This document shows, piece after piece, positions 1-7,810 of a DNA stretch of 20,634 nt. Under the pieces are notes generated by a model that saw nothing but the letters and a program-made list of their open reading frames with translations, did not search any database and was not told the origin of the DNA. The stretch's first letter is position 1; each line of letters begins with the position of its first letter. Both the position numbers and the translations under genes were made by a program. Origin of the DNA: Candidatus Altarchaeales archaeon (GTDB taxonomy: Archaea > Altiarchaeota > Altiarchaeia > IMC4 > SCGC-AAA252-I15); contig WJJK01000146.1 of assembly GCA_014729705.1 (NCBI GenBank), positions 1-20,634 on the forward strand, written 5' to 3'.

Positions 1-1
1 A

Positions 2-949
2 ACTGTAGGGTACAAAAACCTTGAAAAATTCAGAGAGACGATAGACCCTTACTTTCTAAGCCGTCGTACTCGAGAGGTCGCGGATGAGCTCCCGAAGCTC
101 ATCTCCAAGAAAGTTACGCTCGATATGACGAAACCGCAAGAGAAGCTATATAAACAAGCACTTAGCGGAGAGCTATACAAGCGTATAGTCCAAGATAAGC
201 TCTTTCAGCATCAACAGTATATGAATAGCACTGCTGAGCCGTCTGAAAAGGATTACAAACTTCTTGCCTCACTTGAAGCCAAATATGACGAGTCTTTGAC
301 TAAAGAGGGGCTCCAGAAGAGCAAACTTGCGGCTCTATCTTTTTGTCAGTTGGTATCGAATGGTCCCGCATGGCTCAACGAAGAAGGTGAAGGCTCCAAA
401 GAACTTGAGTTCAGGCGTTTGTTTGAACAGGATCTCTCTGAAGAGAAGGTCATCGTTTTTACGCGATTTAAGGGAGGCATAAAGCATCTAGAGGCTATCC
501 TAGACGATCTTGAGCGCCCACATGTAAAGATCACCGGGGACTGCACTCAAGAAGAGCGAAATAATGCGAGGATATCTTTTCAAGATGAGAAAAAAGACAT
601 AAATACGATATTCATAACATATGCGGGGTCAGCTGCTCTTAATTTGCAGACTGCAAATGTTATTCTTTTTTATGACACGCCGTGGTCCTACGGAGATTTA
701 TATCAAACAATCGGAAGGGCTCAGCGTATTGGTAGCCTCTACGAGCACATACACCTTATACATATGGTCAATCGTAACAGTATAGACGAACATGTGCTTA
801 AGATACTAGAGACTAAGAAAACCCTTATCAATGATGTCATGGGAGACATCGCTGAAGGGGCTATCGAGTTTAAGGATGATGTCCTCTTCCATGAAGAGGA
901 AAGTAATGTAGACGCATTGTTCGCGTCAGTTTTTGGAAAAGCCGCATAG
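2..949 (+). CDS. SNF2-family helicase, C-terminal part (5' end outside window)
   Basis: The reading frame is open from base 2, so the first in-frame ATG at 125 is internal and the gene begins before the window. The part seen starts with the typical SNF2 sequence around FRETIDPYFLSRRTREV and then the second RecA-like domain: motif IV near EEKVIVFTRFKGG, motif V in TYAGSAALNLQTANVI, and motif VI in GRAQRIGS, the arginine-finger region. SNF2 proteins are ATP-driven double-stranded DNA translocases; phage members are thought to help replication, recombination or protein removal from DNA. Walker A and B (domain 1) must lie upstream and cannot be checked. The end GKAA-stop is followed after 17 nt by the next gene, in the same operon as the replication genes. 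The SNF2 assignment is secure; the precise role is inference. Confidence 0.9.
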   Translation, partial: TVGYKNLEKFRETIDPYFLSRRTREVADELPKLISKKVTLDMTKPQEKLYKQALSGELYKRIVQDKLFQHQQYMNSTAEPSEKDYKLLASLEAKYDESLTKEGLQKSKLAALSFCQLVSNGPAWLNEEGEGSKELEFRRLFEQDLSEEKVIVFTRFKGGIKHLEAILDDLERPHVKITGDCTQEERNNARISFQDEKKDINTIFITYAGSAALNLQTANVILFYDTPWSYGDLYQTIGRAQRIGSLYEHIHLIHMVNRNSIDEHVLKILETKKTLINDVMGDIAEGAIEFKDDVLFHEEESNVDALFASVFGKAA

Positions 950-966
950 GGCAAAGGAAAGTACGT

Positions 967-1677
967 ATGCCGCAAGAGCAGGACGTCTGTCCGTACTGTA
1001 AGGGCAGGGGTGTGAAGCTTGTTGAAATCGAGGTCACAGGGCCCGACGGCAAGCCCCTAAAAAGAGATGCATCACGTCCGTGTATATGCACCCTTAACAC
1101 GTATGTCTCTTCGAGGCATGAGTGGCTGACGGGGGTTTGTGATGTTACTCCAGAGGATTGTATAGAGGTAGGTAAGAAACTTGAGTTTTCTAACTATATC
1201 TTCTATGGCAAAGAGGATAAATTCCTTTATGTTACAAAAGCGTTCATTGTTCTGCACTATCACTACAACAAAACTTTCAGGGTACTCAGCGGCGCGGATG
1301 TAGCTCAGAAGTACGCTATGGCACAGCCCGATGGGGTAATCCCAACTGTAACTGCTCTTACAGATTTCAGTCTGGTTTCTTTGCTCTGTGTAGCAAGGAT
1401 CAACAACAAAGCTATCACTCCTGGAAGTTACGAAATGGTAGCCAATAGGCTACGTGTAAAAAAGCCTACGTGGATATACGCTCCGGATGAAGCATCACTA
1501 CATAAGAGTGTAGAGTATCAGTCCGAGGGTTTTTCTGAGACGTTAGAGACACTCATAGACGATTTTCCGCTAGTTGATGTAGATCGTTGGTTTAAGATAC
1601 CGGGCTACCATGAGTTGCAACAAGGTAAAAAAACGACAAAGCGTCAAAAAGCAAATGATAGCTTAGCTAACTTGTGA
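967..1677 (+). CDS. Putative helicase-loader-like (DnaC/DnaI-type) protein with N-terminal Zn finger and degenerate P-loop
   Basis: This 236-residue protein starts with a zinc-binding pattern, CPYCKGRG (C8, C11) then RPCIC (C39, C41). The same arrangement is known in Gram-positive and phage DnaC/DnaI helicase loaders. Beyond it the layout follows a loader AAA+ domain. A strand-loop-helix at about 78-95 (YIFYGKEDKFLYVTKAF) occupies the place of Walker A but lacks the GxGKT/S signature. A later stretch, DFSLVSLLCVARINN followed by MVANRLRVKKPTWIYAP, resembles the Walker B/sensor region without its acidic pair. The gene lies 10 nt upstream of the DnaB-like helicase, where a loader would be expected. 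An AAGGAAAG ribosome site precedes the ATG. The Zn motif and position are seen; the loader homology is inferred from pattern only, and it could instead be an unrelated Zn protein. Confidence 0.5.
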   Translation: MPQEQDVCPYCKGRGVKLVEIEVTGPDGKPLKRDASRPCICTLNTYVSSRHEWLTGVCDVTPEDCIEVGKKLEFSNYIFYGKEDKFLYVTKAFIVLHYHYNKTFRVLSGADVAQKYAMAQPDGVIPTVTALTDFSLVSLLCVARINNKAITPGSYEMVANRLRVKKPTWIYAPDEASLHKSVEYQSEGFSETLETLIDDFPLVDVDRWFKIPGYHELQQGKKTTKRQKANDSLANL

Positions 1678-1687
1678 GGACTGTGCT

Positions 1688-3220
1688 ATGACCGAGTTGG
1701 ATGTTGTTTTTCGGTCCATTATCAATTTTAAGAATGCGAGCGGCGTCTCTACGATCTCTCAAACAGAGCTCGTAAAGAATTTCCGTGCGATGCAAGAAGT
1801 CATCCCGGAAGCCCCAGAGGAGAAAGCTTATAAAGCCCTCTACTATTTCATACGTGATTATGTGAAGGATTGTACGGGTGCTCCTGAGGTGCCCTCGTAT
1901 GAGTTCATAAAGAATCACTATGAAAACGTAGAGGGTAATGAGACTGTCCTGGCTATCCTTGAGCAGATCAAAACTCAACAGCCGTACATCGGTCAGGATT
2001 TTAGACGTACGCTAAAGATGTACAATGAAGACCAGAGTATTGCTTCTCTGGAGCGTGTCCTTTCAAATGCCAGCAAGATAGCTTCTATGGGCATGGAGGT
2101 GGGCCGCGGTAAGAAAAAGAGGAGACTACGAGGGGTCATGGATGCTATAAGCTATATGGCTCTTGAGACAAAACCCCTACAGCAGAGCATTACCGGGGTG
2201 AAGCTCGAGTCTCAGGTCCTTAGCCGAGAAGACGCCGACGAATTCCTTGAGGAGTATGACAAGATCAACCGAGATCCTATGGAAGCTATTGGTATCTTTA
2301 CGGGCATCTCGCATATCGATAACCACCTCAAGGGTCTTAAGAACACGGAGCTTATGCTTTGTGCAGCGTGGACTGGTCACTGTAAGACTACGTTTTGCTT
2401 GAATATGGCATATCAAGCCGTTTTCAGTGGTTGGAATACAGCTTTTGTTACTCTGGAAATGTCGCACGACGAGATACGAAAAGCCCTTTATACGTTGCAT
2501 AGTTGCAACAGACACCGCTTCAAACAAGTCGCTCCTGAGTACGCACACCTTGCTGGGACTCTTAAATATAATGATGTTCAGTACGGTACTCTGAATAAGG
2601 AAGAACGTAAGTTTCTTGAGATCGTAGCTAAAGATTTCTCTGAGACAGAAGGTTACGGTAAGTGTACAGTTTGGCAGCCAGATAAATCAGTTACTACTGT
2701 TTCGGACGTGGACTTTAAACTGCGTCAGATACAGCAGGAGTACCAGTCTGACGGTGTAGACCTTGATTTTGTTATCCTAGACTACATCAGTCTTATGGGT
2801 AATGAAGAGGGTGATAAGAGTAGAGACTATAATCAGAATTTGAATAACATCATCAAGTCTTTGAAGCGTCTTTGTCTGACGTTCAATAACGGTAAAGGCC
2901 TAAGAGTTTTATCTCCGTTCCAAGTCAATCGTGAGGGCTATAAGGATGCGAGGGCCAATGATGGGGTTTACCTTGCTACGGCTCTCTCGAATGCTCATGA
3001 AGCAGAGCGCTCTTCTGATGTCATCATCACTTTGTTTATAAGTGATGATAATCGTGGGAACGGTATGATCAAGATCTGCAACCCGAAGGCACGTAGAGAT
3101 CGTCCATTCACACCTTTTCACGCGTGTGTCAACTTCGAGAGCAAATACATGTTCGACTATGCGGGTGATTTTGAAACTGACCCGGTTAAGAACATGGAAA
3201 TAGTGATGAGTCAAACCTAA
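1688..3220 (+). CDS. dnaB: DnaB-like replicative DNA helicase
   Basis: This 510-residue protein has a DnaB-type RecA ATPase core in its C-terminal half. Walker A is read in WTGHCKTTF (K233, T234), with the usual Gly before Lys replaced by Cys232. The following helix ends in FVTLEMS, the classic DnaB H1a motif. Walker B lies in LDFVILDYISLMGN (D365), and SPFQVNREG plus SNAHEAERSSDVI match the later DnaB motifs. The N-terminal 180 residues are helical and not obviously the standard DnaB N-domain. In DnaB-family systems this protein is the hexameric 5'-3' helicase at the fork. It sits between the loader-like gene and the zinc-finger primase-like gene. The start is supported by GAGGA 7 nt upstream of ATG. 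The family call is strong; whether Cys232 alters activity is unknown. Confidence 0.9.
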   Translation: MTELDVVFRSIINFKNASGVSTISQTELVKNFRAMQEVIPEAPEEKAYKALYYFIRDYVKDCTGAPEVPSYEFIKNHYENVEGNETVLAILEQIKTQQPYIGQDFRRTLKMYNEDQSIASLERVLSNASKIASMGMEVGRGKKKRRLRGVMDAISYMALETKPLQQSITGVKLESQVLSREDADEFLEEYDKINRDPMEAIGIFTGISHIDNHLKGLKNTELMLCAAWTGHCKTTFCLNMAYQAVFSGWNTAFVTLEMSHDEIRKALYTLHSCNRHRFKQVAPEYAHLAGTLKYNDVQYGTLNKEERKFLEIVAKDFSETEGYGKCTVWQPDKSVTTVSDVDFKLRQIQQEYQSDGVDLDFVILDYISLMGNEEGDKSRDYNQNLNNIIKSLKRLCLTFNNGKGLRVLSPFQVNREGYKDARANDGVYLATALSNAHEAERSSDVIITLFISDDNRGNGMIKICNPKARRDRPFTPFHACVNFESKYMFDYAGDFETDPVKNMEIVMSQT

Positions 3221-3774
3221 TGCCGAAAGATAGCGAAAGCTTAAAAAAGCTCATATTAGAGCACGTGACTCTTAAGGATATCCTGAAAGATGAGGGAAAG
3301 ATCCTCGGGGAGATATCAGAGGAACAATTTTCCTGTAGCTTTCATGGGGCAGATCGTAAGAAAAGCGCAAGGTACTATGAGGAGACAGACAGCTCTTACT
3401 GTTGGACTTGTAAGAAGAAGTGGGATCTTTTTGCTCATATAGGACAGCGCGAAGCTTTGTCTTTTTCTGAAACGCTTAGATACTTAATAAAAAAGTACAG
3501 GATTGATACATCGAAGCTCCCTGACATACAAGGGACGCATCAAAGACAAAAAGAACGGAAAGCTGTAAAGATCGATGAGAGAAAAATACTCGTCGCTAAA
3601 ATTGAAAAAGCTCTACAGATGGTGCGTGATGATATTGATTTTGAGAAGTATAAAAAATTCGTTTTAGCTTATATGTACCTTAAATACATAACACCCGAAG
3701 AGAAGTTCGCGGAAGAGGCGCAAAAGATGCGTACTGCGATGCTCAAATGTTTTGGAGATGCTCATGGCAGATAA
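3220..3774 (+). CDS. CHC2-type zinc-finger primase-like protein lacking a catalytic domain
   Basis: The start ATG shares one base with the helicase stop, indicating translational coupling. Residues C39, H42, C61 and C64 form a C-x2-H-x18-C-x2-C pattern (CSFHGADRKKS to SSYCWTCKKKWD), followed by FAHIGQREALSFSETLRYL. This matches the zinc-binding domain of bacterial and phage DnaG-type primases, which recognises the priming site on DNA. At 184 residues the protein stops before any TOPRIM/RNA polymerase domain; the C-terminal half is charged and helical with no catalytic acidic motifs. It could therefore be the recognition half of a split primase, a helicase-bound adaptor, or a truncated primase. 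No frameshifted remnant of a catalytic domain follows, since the polymerase gene begins within its last codons. Confidence 0.75.
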   Translation: MPKDSESLKKLILEHVTLKDILKDEGKILGEISEEQFSCSFHGADRKKSARYYEETDSSYCWTCKKKWDLFAHIGQREALSFSETLRYLIKKYRIDTSKLPDIQGTHQRQKERKAVKIDERKILVAKIEKALQMVRDDIDFEKYKKFVLAYMYLKYITPEEKFAEEAQKMRTAMLKCFGDAHGR

Positions 3775-6340
3775 GCTGCAGATGGCCTCAGAGATGATGG
3801 ATGATTTCATCAAGCCTACGGTGAAAGAACTGGTACAAAAGAAATCCTGGATGAATGATGTTTCTTTCACCCTTGTTACGAAACGTCAGGATCTCGAGGC
3901 ACTGGTAGACCGACTCATTGAAGCGGGCATATGTGCTTTGGATTTGGAGACGACTAGTCTGAACACGCGTATAGGTCCTGACGGCAAGAGCATCGCAAAA
4001 CTTGTAGGTATCTGTTTAGCTCCAAATCCTGATGAGGGTTTCTATGTGCCTGTAGGCCACCGAGATAAGGAGTATAACATACCGGAGCAATTTGCTGTAC
4101 GGGAGCTTAAGCGCCTTACTACGAATTGCAAATGCATATACCACAATTTTAAGTATGATGGTCAAGTGCTGTATAACTACGGCATCAATCAGACAGACCT
4201 CACTCTTATAGAGGATACTTTTTTGATGGCGGGTATCCAGGACGCCTCCCGAAGAGAGCGTGGTTTGAAGCAACTCTCGGACTCACTTCTCGGGCGTGAG
4301 ATGATAGAGATAGATGAACTCACCAGCGGCGGCAGTAAATCCAGGAAGAAGGTTATAGCTTTTGATTTAGTCCCGCCTCCCGTAGCTGTTTATTACGGTG
4401 GTGGAGACGCTATGAACACGTTTGGTCTTTATCGCTACTTCACAGAGAAGTTAGACGAGCAAGACCCGCAGCATAATGCGGGACCTTGGAGAGTCTATGA
4501 ACAAATAGAGAAGCCATGTCTGCTCCCTACTATGGAGATGGAGCGCAACATGACGCTCATTGACCTTGAGTTTCTGACAGAGGAACGTGCTAAGGTCATG
4601 AAGCGTATGGCTGAAATAATTGAAGAGGTATATGAACTCGCTGGGCGTAAGTTTGACATAGCGAGCCCTAAGCAGCTAGGTACAGTCCTTTTTGAGGAGC
4701 TTAAGATCAAGTACCCAGAAAGAGAAAAGACCGCTTCAGGGCAATATCAAACGTCAGAGGGAACTCTTTCTAAGATTAAGGATGAAGCTCCTATCGTGAG
4801 ACTTATCCTTGATTACCGCAGTTACCAGAAGACCCTTGGGACATACATTGAAAACTGGATGAAAAACTGTGATGAAAAGGGTCAAGCTAAATTCCAGCTT
4901 AATCAATTACGTGCAGATACAGGCAGGTACTCAGCATCAGGAGGAAAAGGACTTAACGTAGACGGTTACTGTGGTGTAAACTGTCAGAATATACCTACGT
5001 ATGATTCTAAAGATCCTACCTCGATAGATTTGCGTAGAGCGGTTGTAGCTCGCCCGGGATATAAGATCGTCACTATTGACTATAGTGGTGAGGAACTTCG
5101 TATCGCTGCAAATTTCTCACACGAACCAAAATGGTTAGATGAGTTCACACAGGGCAGCGGAGACCTCCACCTCATAACGGCACGCATTATCCATAGCAAT
5201 CCTAGGTTGACTGCAGAGGACAAGAAGGAACGATCGCTGGGAAAAACTTTGAACTTCTTGACCATGTATGGCGGTGGTGCGGGGGGTTTTGCTGCACAGG
5301 CTAAGATCCCATATGAGACCGCGAAGAAAATGATCATCAACTTTTTCCGTGAGTATAAAGGTCTTAATAGCTGGATAACTAAAGAGATAAAGCGGTGCAA
5401 GCATAGAGGGTACAGCCGTACTGCTTTTGGTCGTCGCCGCCCTCTCGGTGAGTTTTATAAGTCTACAGATAAAGCCATACAAGCAAAGGGTGACAGATGT
5501 GCTATCAATTCTGAAATCCAGGGGACCGGGGCTGATATAATCAAAATCGCTTTGTATCGTGTATGGAAATGGATACACGATAATGGTTTTGAAGACGATG
5601 TTCATATCCTTATGCCAGTCCATGATGAAATCGTGTTTGAGATCAAAGAGGACAAGCTTGATTTCTATATCCCTGAGCTGTGTGAGATCATGGTACTCAA
5701 AGATATCGTCGAGAAACTAAAGTGGCCCGTGCCTCTTACGGTTGATGCTGAGTATGGCGATAGCTTCCATGTGACAAATGATTACTATAAAGAGCGTGAA
5801 GAAGACGCTCCAAATGCGTCATTACAATCAACCGACTCTAAACCTGCGGAGGATAAACAAGAGTCGCTTCCTATATCAGATACAGATTCAAATACCGACT
5901 CCGTACATACAGAGCCTATGCCTCCTGCTCCAGAGGGCCTTCAAAATGAGGGAACGTCAGAAGAATCGAGATACTATCATTTTGACGTGACTGTCCGGGA
6001 TGCTATGTATCCTGAGGATGTCTCTAGAGAGCACGCAGAAAAGGCTTTGAAAGTAACGGAACAACAAAATGAGATTGATCCAGCTCTTAAGGACGTACGT
6101 ATCCGAGATAGGATTGACCATCGCGGCGTTTTTATCTATCCGCTGGAGCGTATGGACCCCGTGACAGTGCAACAACTCACTATCGTTTTGAAAATTCTTA
6201 CAGCTCACGGCACGGATCAGTTTATCGGGCCCTCATGCAAGGTATGTTTTACAAATACCCAAGGTGAGGTGTGGTATGAGACCCCCCAAAAGGTATCTAT
6301 AGACGCGCTTGTTGCGCTGTGTCTGTGGCTCAAAATCTGA
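3764..6340 (+). CDS. polA: Family A DNA polymerase with 3'-5' exonuclease and C-terminal extension
   Basis: This is the replicative-type DNA polymerase of the phage. The start at ATG 3764 is chosen because GGAG lies 6 nt upstream; an in-frame TTG 3752 and ATG 3758 overlap that site. The exonuclease is complete: ExoI LDLETT (D60, E62), ExoII HNFKYD (N128, D132), ExoIII YYGGGDA (Y211, D215). The polymerase domain shows RADTGRYSASG and NCQNIP, motif A TIDYSGEELR (D439), motif B R490-x3-K494-x3-F498-x3-Y502-G, and motif C VHDE (H620, D621, E622). No 5' nuclease domain is present, as in T7-like enzymes. After about residue 673 comes a Ser/Asp/Pro/Glu-rich linker and then a folded-looking domain of about 130 residues that I do not recognise. 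Phe498 (the O-helix position) predicts discrimination against dideoxynucleotides. The gene overlaps the preceding one by 11 nt. Confidence 0.95.
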   Translation: MADKLQMASEMMDDFIKPTVKELVQKKSWMNDVSFTLVTKRQDLEALVDRLIEAGICALDLETTSLNTRIGPDGKSIAKLVGICLAPNPDEGFYVPVGHRDKEYNIPEQFAVRELKRLTTNCKCIYHNFKYDGQVLYNYGINQTDLTLIEDTFLMAGIQDASRRERGLKQLSDSLLGREMIEIDELTSGGSKSRKKVIAFDLVPPPVAVYYGGGDAMNTFGLYRYFTEKLDEQDPQHNAGPWRVYEQIEKPCLLPTMEMERNMTLIDLEFLTEERAKVMKRMAEIIEEVYELAGRKFDIASPKQLGTVLFEELKIKYPEREKTASGQYQTSEGTLSKIKDEAPIVRLILDYRSYQKTLGTYIENWMKNCDEKGQAKFQLNQLRADTGRYSASGGKGLNVDGYCGVNCQNIPTYDSKDPTSIDLRRAVVARPGYKIVTIDYSGEELRIAANFSHEPKWLDEFTQGSGDLHLITARIIHSNPRLTAEDKKERSLGKTLNFLTMYGGGAGGFAAQAKIPYETAKKMIINFFREYKGLNSWITKEIKRCKHRGYSRTAFGRRRPLGEFYKSTDKAIQAKGDRCAINSEIQGTGADIIKIALYRVWKWIHDNGFEDDVHILMPVHDEIVFEIKEDKLDFYIPELCEIMVLKDIVEKLKWPVPLTVDAEYGDSFHVTNDYYKEREEDAPNASLQSTDSKPAEDKQESLPISDTDSNTDSVHTEPMPPAPEGLQNEGTSEESRYYHFDVTVRDAMYPEDVSREHAEKALKVTEQQNEIDPALKDVRIRDRIDHRGVFIYPLERMDPVTVQQLTIVLKILTAHGTDQFIGPSCKVCFTNTQGEVWYETPQKVSIDALVALCLWLKI

Positions 6341-6357
6341 GTCGGGAAAGGTGTATT

Positions 6358-7251
6358 ATGGTAGCTGTGAAAACAGTAAAAGAATTTGCTGAGCAAAACG
6401 AGCAAGAGCTCAAATCGTTTATGATATACAAAACCGGTATCCGTGATGAGGAAATCATAAGAGATACCCTACAAGATTTTTATGTTAAGCTAATAGAGTC
6501 GCGCGCGCTGGACAAGTTTGATCCTGAGCAGGTTACCTACGGCTCTTTAGAAAGATGCTTTAACACATACATATGTAATCTTTTTTGTTGGTTACTTCCG
6601 ACGCTGGCAAAGAAAAACTTCAGAGCACGGTTTAAGGTTATCTCTACAGTACGAGGGGGTTATGCTGATAGTAAGAGTGTCCCCTCTTATTTCAACTATG
6701 CATCTGATGTGTGGAATTACACTCTGACTGAAAGCGGTCCCAGCCAAAATGTCGGTTTTTGTATAGACCCCCACTATGCGGCATCTCATACAACTGTGGA
6801 TGAAGAGTATGCTGCTCACGCTATTTTTGACGACTTCCGGCAGCACGTAGTCGATACTGAAAAGCCGAAAAAAGCGAAGAGGATCCTTGAGGTTATTGAT
6901 AGACGAGCTGAGGGCTGTACGTCGAGAGATGTAGCTTCTATGTTGGGCCTATCAAACAACATGATTAAATTCATTAAGAACCACGCCAGGGAAAAGTTTT
7001 ATAACTGGGCGGACAAAGAAGGATTGATGAGAGTGAGCGGAAAAAAGAAACGTAACGGACTCACATACACTGAGGTGGTCGAAGAGATTAAGGATGTCCA
7101 GCGCCTTATTGAAAGGAGTAACCGCGGAGATATGACCCTACCAGCAGGTTTCTCTTATAAGGAAGCTGTTCTAAGACTTCAGTATCTCAGGAACCGCCAA
7201 CGTCAGCTATCCAAAAAAGCAAAACGTGACCGGGCAGAGGAAACAAATTGA
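6358..7251 (+). CDS. Sigma-factor-like protein (sigma-70 region 2/4-like)
   Basis: The ATG at 6358 is preferred to an in-frame GTG at 6319, because AAGG lies 6 nt upstream of it and the GTG would fall inside the polymerase gene. Residues about 20-80 (IRDEEIIRDTLQDFYVKLIE, then a Phe/Trp-rich helix) resemble sigma region 2 of ECF-type factors. Residues about 175-211, with CTSRDVASMLGLSN and a following basic helix, form a helix-turn-helix like sigma region 4. Between them lies a roughly 90-residue Tyr/Ser-rich insert. A C-terminal 80-residue Lys/Arg-rich tail follows. Phage sigma factors redirect host RNA polymerase to middle or late promoters; here the gene sits in the replication operon, consistent with middle-to-late switching. 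A DNA-binding protein with only a sigma-like fold is the alternative. Confidence is moderate because both regions are divergent. Confidence 0.55.
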   Translation: MVAVKTVKEFAEQNEQELKSFMIYKTGIRDEEIIRDTLQDFYVKLIESRALDKFDPEQVTYGSLERCFNTYICNLFCWLLPTLAKKNFRARFKVISTVRGGYADSKSVPSYFNYASDVWNYTLTESGPSQNVGFCIDPHYAASHTTVDEEYAAHAIFDDFRQHVVDTEKPKKAKRILEVIDRRAEGCTSRDVASMLGLSNNMIKFIKNHAREKFYNWADKEGLMRVSGKKKRNGLTYTEVVEEIKDVQRLIERSNRGDMTLPAGFSYKEAVLRLQYLRNRQRQLSKKAKRDRAEETN

Positions 7252-7772
7252 GCTTTAGATACTACGCTGGGATAGGGAGTCGGCGGTGCCCGCAAAGTGT
7301 CTGTAAGTTTATGACGCAGATAGCACGATTCCTCTGCGATAAGGATTATATACTTAGATCAGGGGCGGCTGTGGGTGCTGATGCTGCTTTTGAGGCAGGT
7401 GTGTGTCGTGGTTGTATGAAGGAGATCTACTTGCCATGGAAGGGTTTCAATCTACACCACTCGAATCTCTATAATATATCTTCAGAAGCTTATGCGCTTG
7501 CCGCAGAGTTTCATCCTGCATGGGGGAAGCTCAGTAATGGGCCGCGTGAACTTATAGCTCGAAATGGTTATCAGGTTTTAGGCTATGACCTCCATACACC
7601 CTCCGACTTTGTTGTATGCTGGACACCTAAGGGAAAGACTGTCGGCGGTACTGGGCAAGCCATAAGAATAGCACAGGCACACGGCATACCTGTGTTTAAT
7701 TTAGGCAGGGATAAAGACTTAGACTTCTTAAAAGAGTGCATCAAGACTAATCAGATTTTTATATCGAAGTAG
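7248..7772 (+). CDS. SLOG/DprA-like Rossmann-fold protein
   Basis: The gene begins with TTG inside the TTGA overlap with the previous stop (4-nt overlap), with GAGG about 8 nt upstream. The next ATG would remove the key N-terminal motif, so TTG is the likely start. The 174-residue protein has YAGIGSRRCP at residues 5-14, LRSGAAVGADAAFEAG at about 37-52, then EIYLPWKGFN and a Ser shortly after. These are hallmarks of the SLOG superfamily (DprA, LOG, TRPM-type), which bind nucleotides or nucleotide-derived ligands in a Rossmann pocket. Small stand-alone phage members are common and of unknown function. Possible roles are single-stranded DNA or RecA handling (DprA-like) or binding of a nucleotide signal. 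The family call is fairly firm; the role is open. Confidence 0.7.
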   Translation: MSFRYYAGIGSRRCPQSVCKFMTQIARFLCDKDYILRSGAAVGADAAFEAGVCRGCMKEIYLPWKGFNLHHSNLYNISSEAYALAAEFHPAWGKLSNGPRELIARNGYQVLGYDLHTPSDFVVCWTPKGKTVGGTGQAIRIAQAHGIPVFNLGRDKDLDFLKECIKTNQIFISK

Positions 7773-7773
7773 C

Positions 7774-7802
7774 TTTATATTCATCCACCACAATCGTATA
7801 TT
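7774..7802 (+). promoter_or_regulatory. Putative promoter (TTTATA, 17 nt, TATATT)
   Basis: In the 38-nt gap before the 7811 gene, TTTATA (7774-7779) and TATATT (7797-7802) are separated by 17 nt. The -10 context TCGTATATTTGG is nearly identical to TCGTATATTCGG at 18801-18812, and both have CTTTA exactly 24 nt before TATATT. Transcription would start at about 7809, leaving almost no leader before the ATG. The -35 is only 4/6 to TTGACA, so the call is tentative. Confidence 0.4.
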
Positions 7803-7810
7803 TGGTAAGT

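Noticed and set aside
3752..3763. TTG 3752 or ATG 3758 as the polymerase start
   Set aside because: Both overlap the GGAG ribosome site that is properly spaced only for ATG 3764.
5135..5623. Leftward open frame of 162 codons opposite the polymerase
   Set aside because: It overlaps polymerase motifs A to C on the other strand; composition fits a shadow frame.
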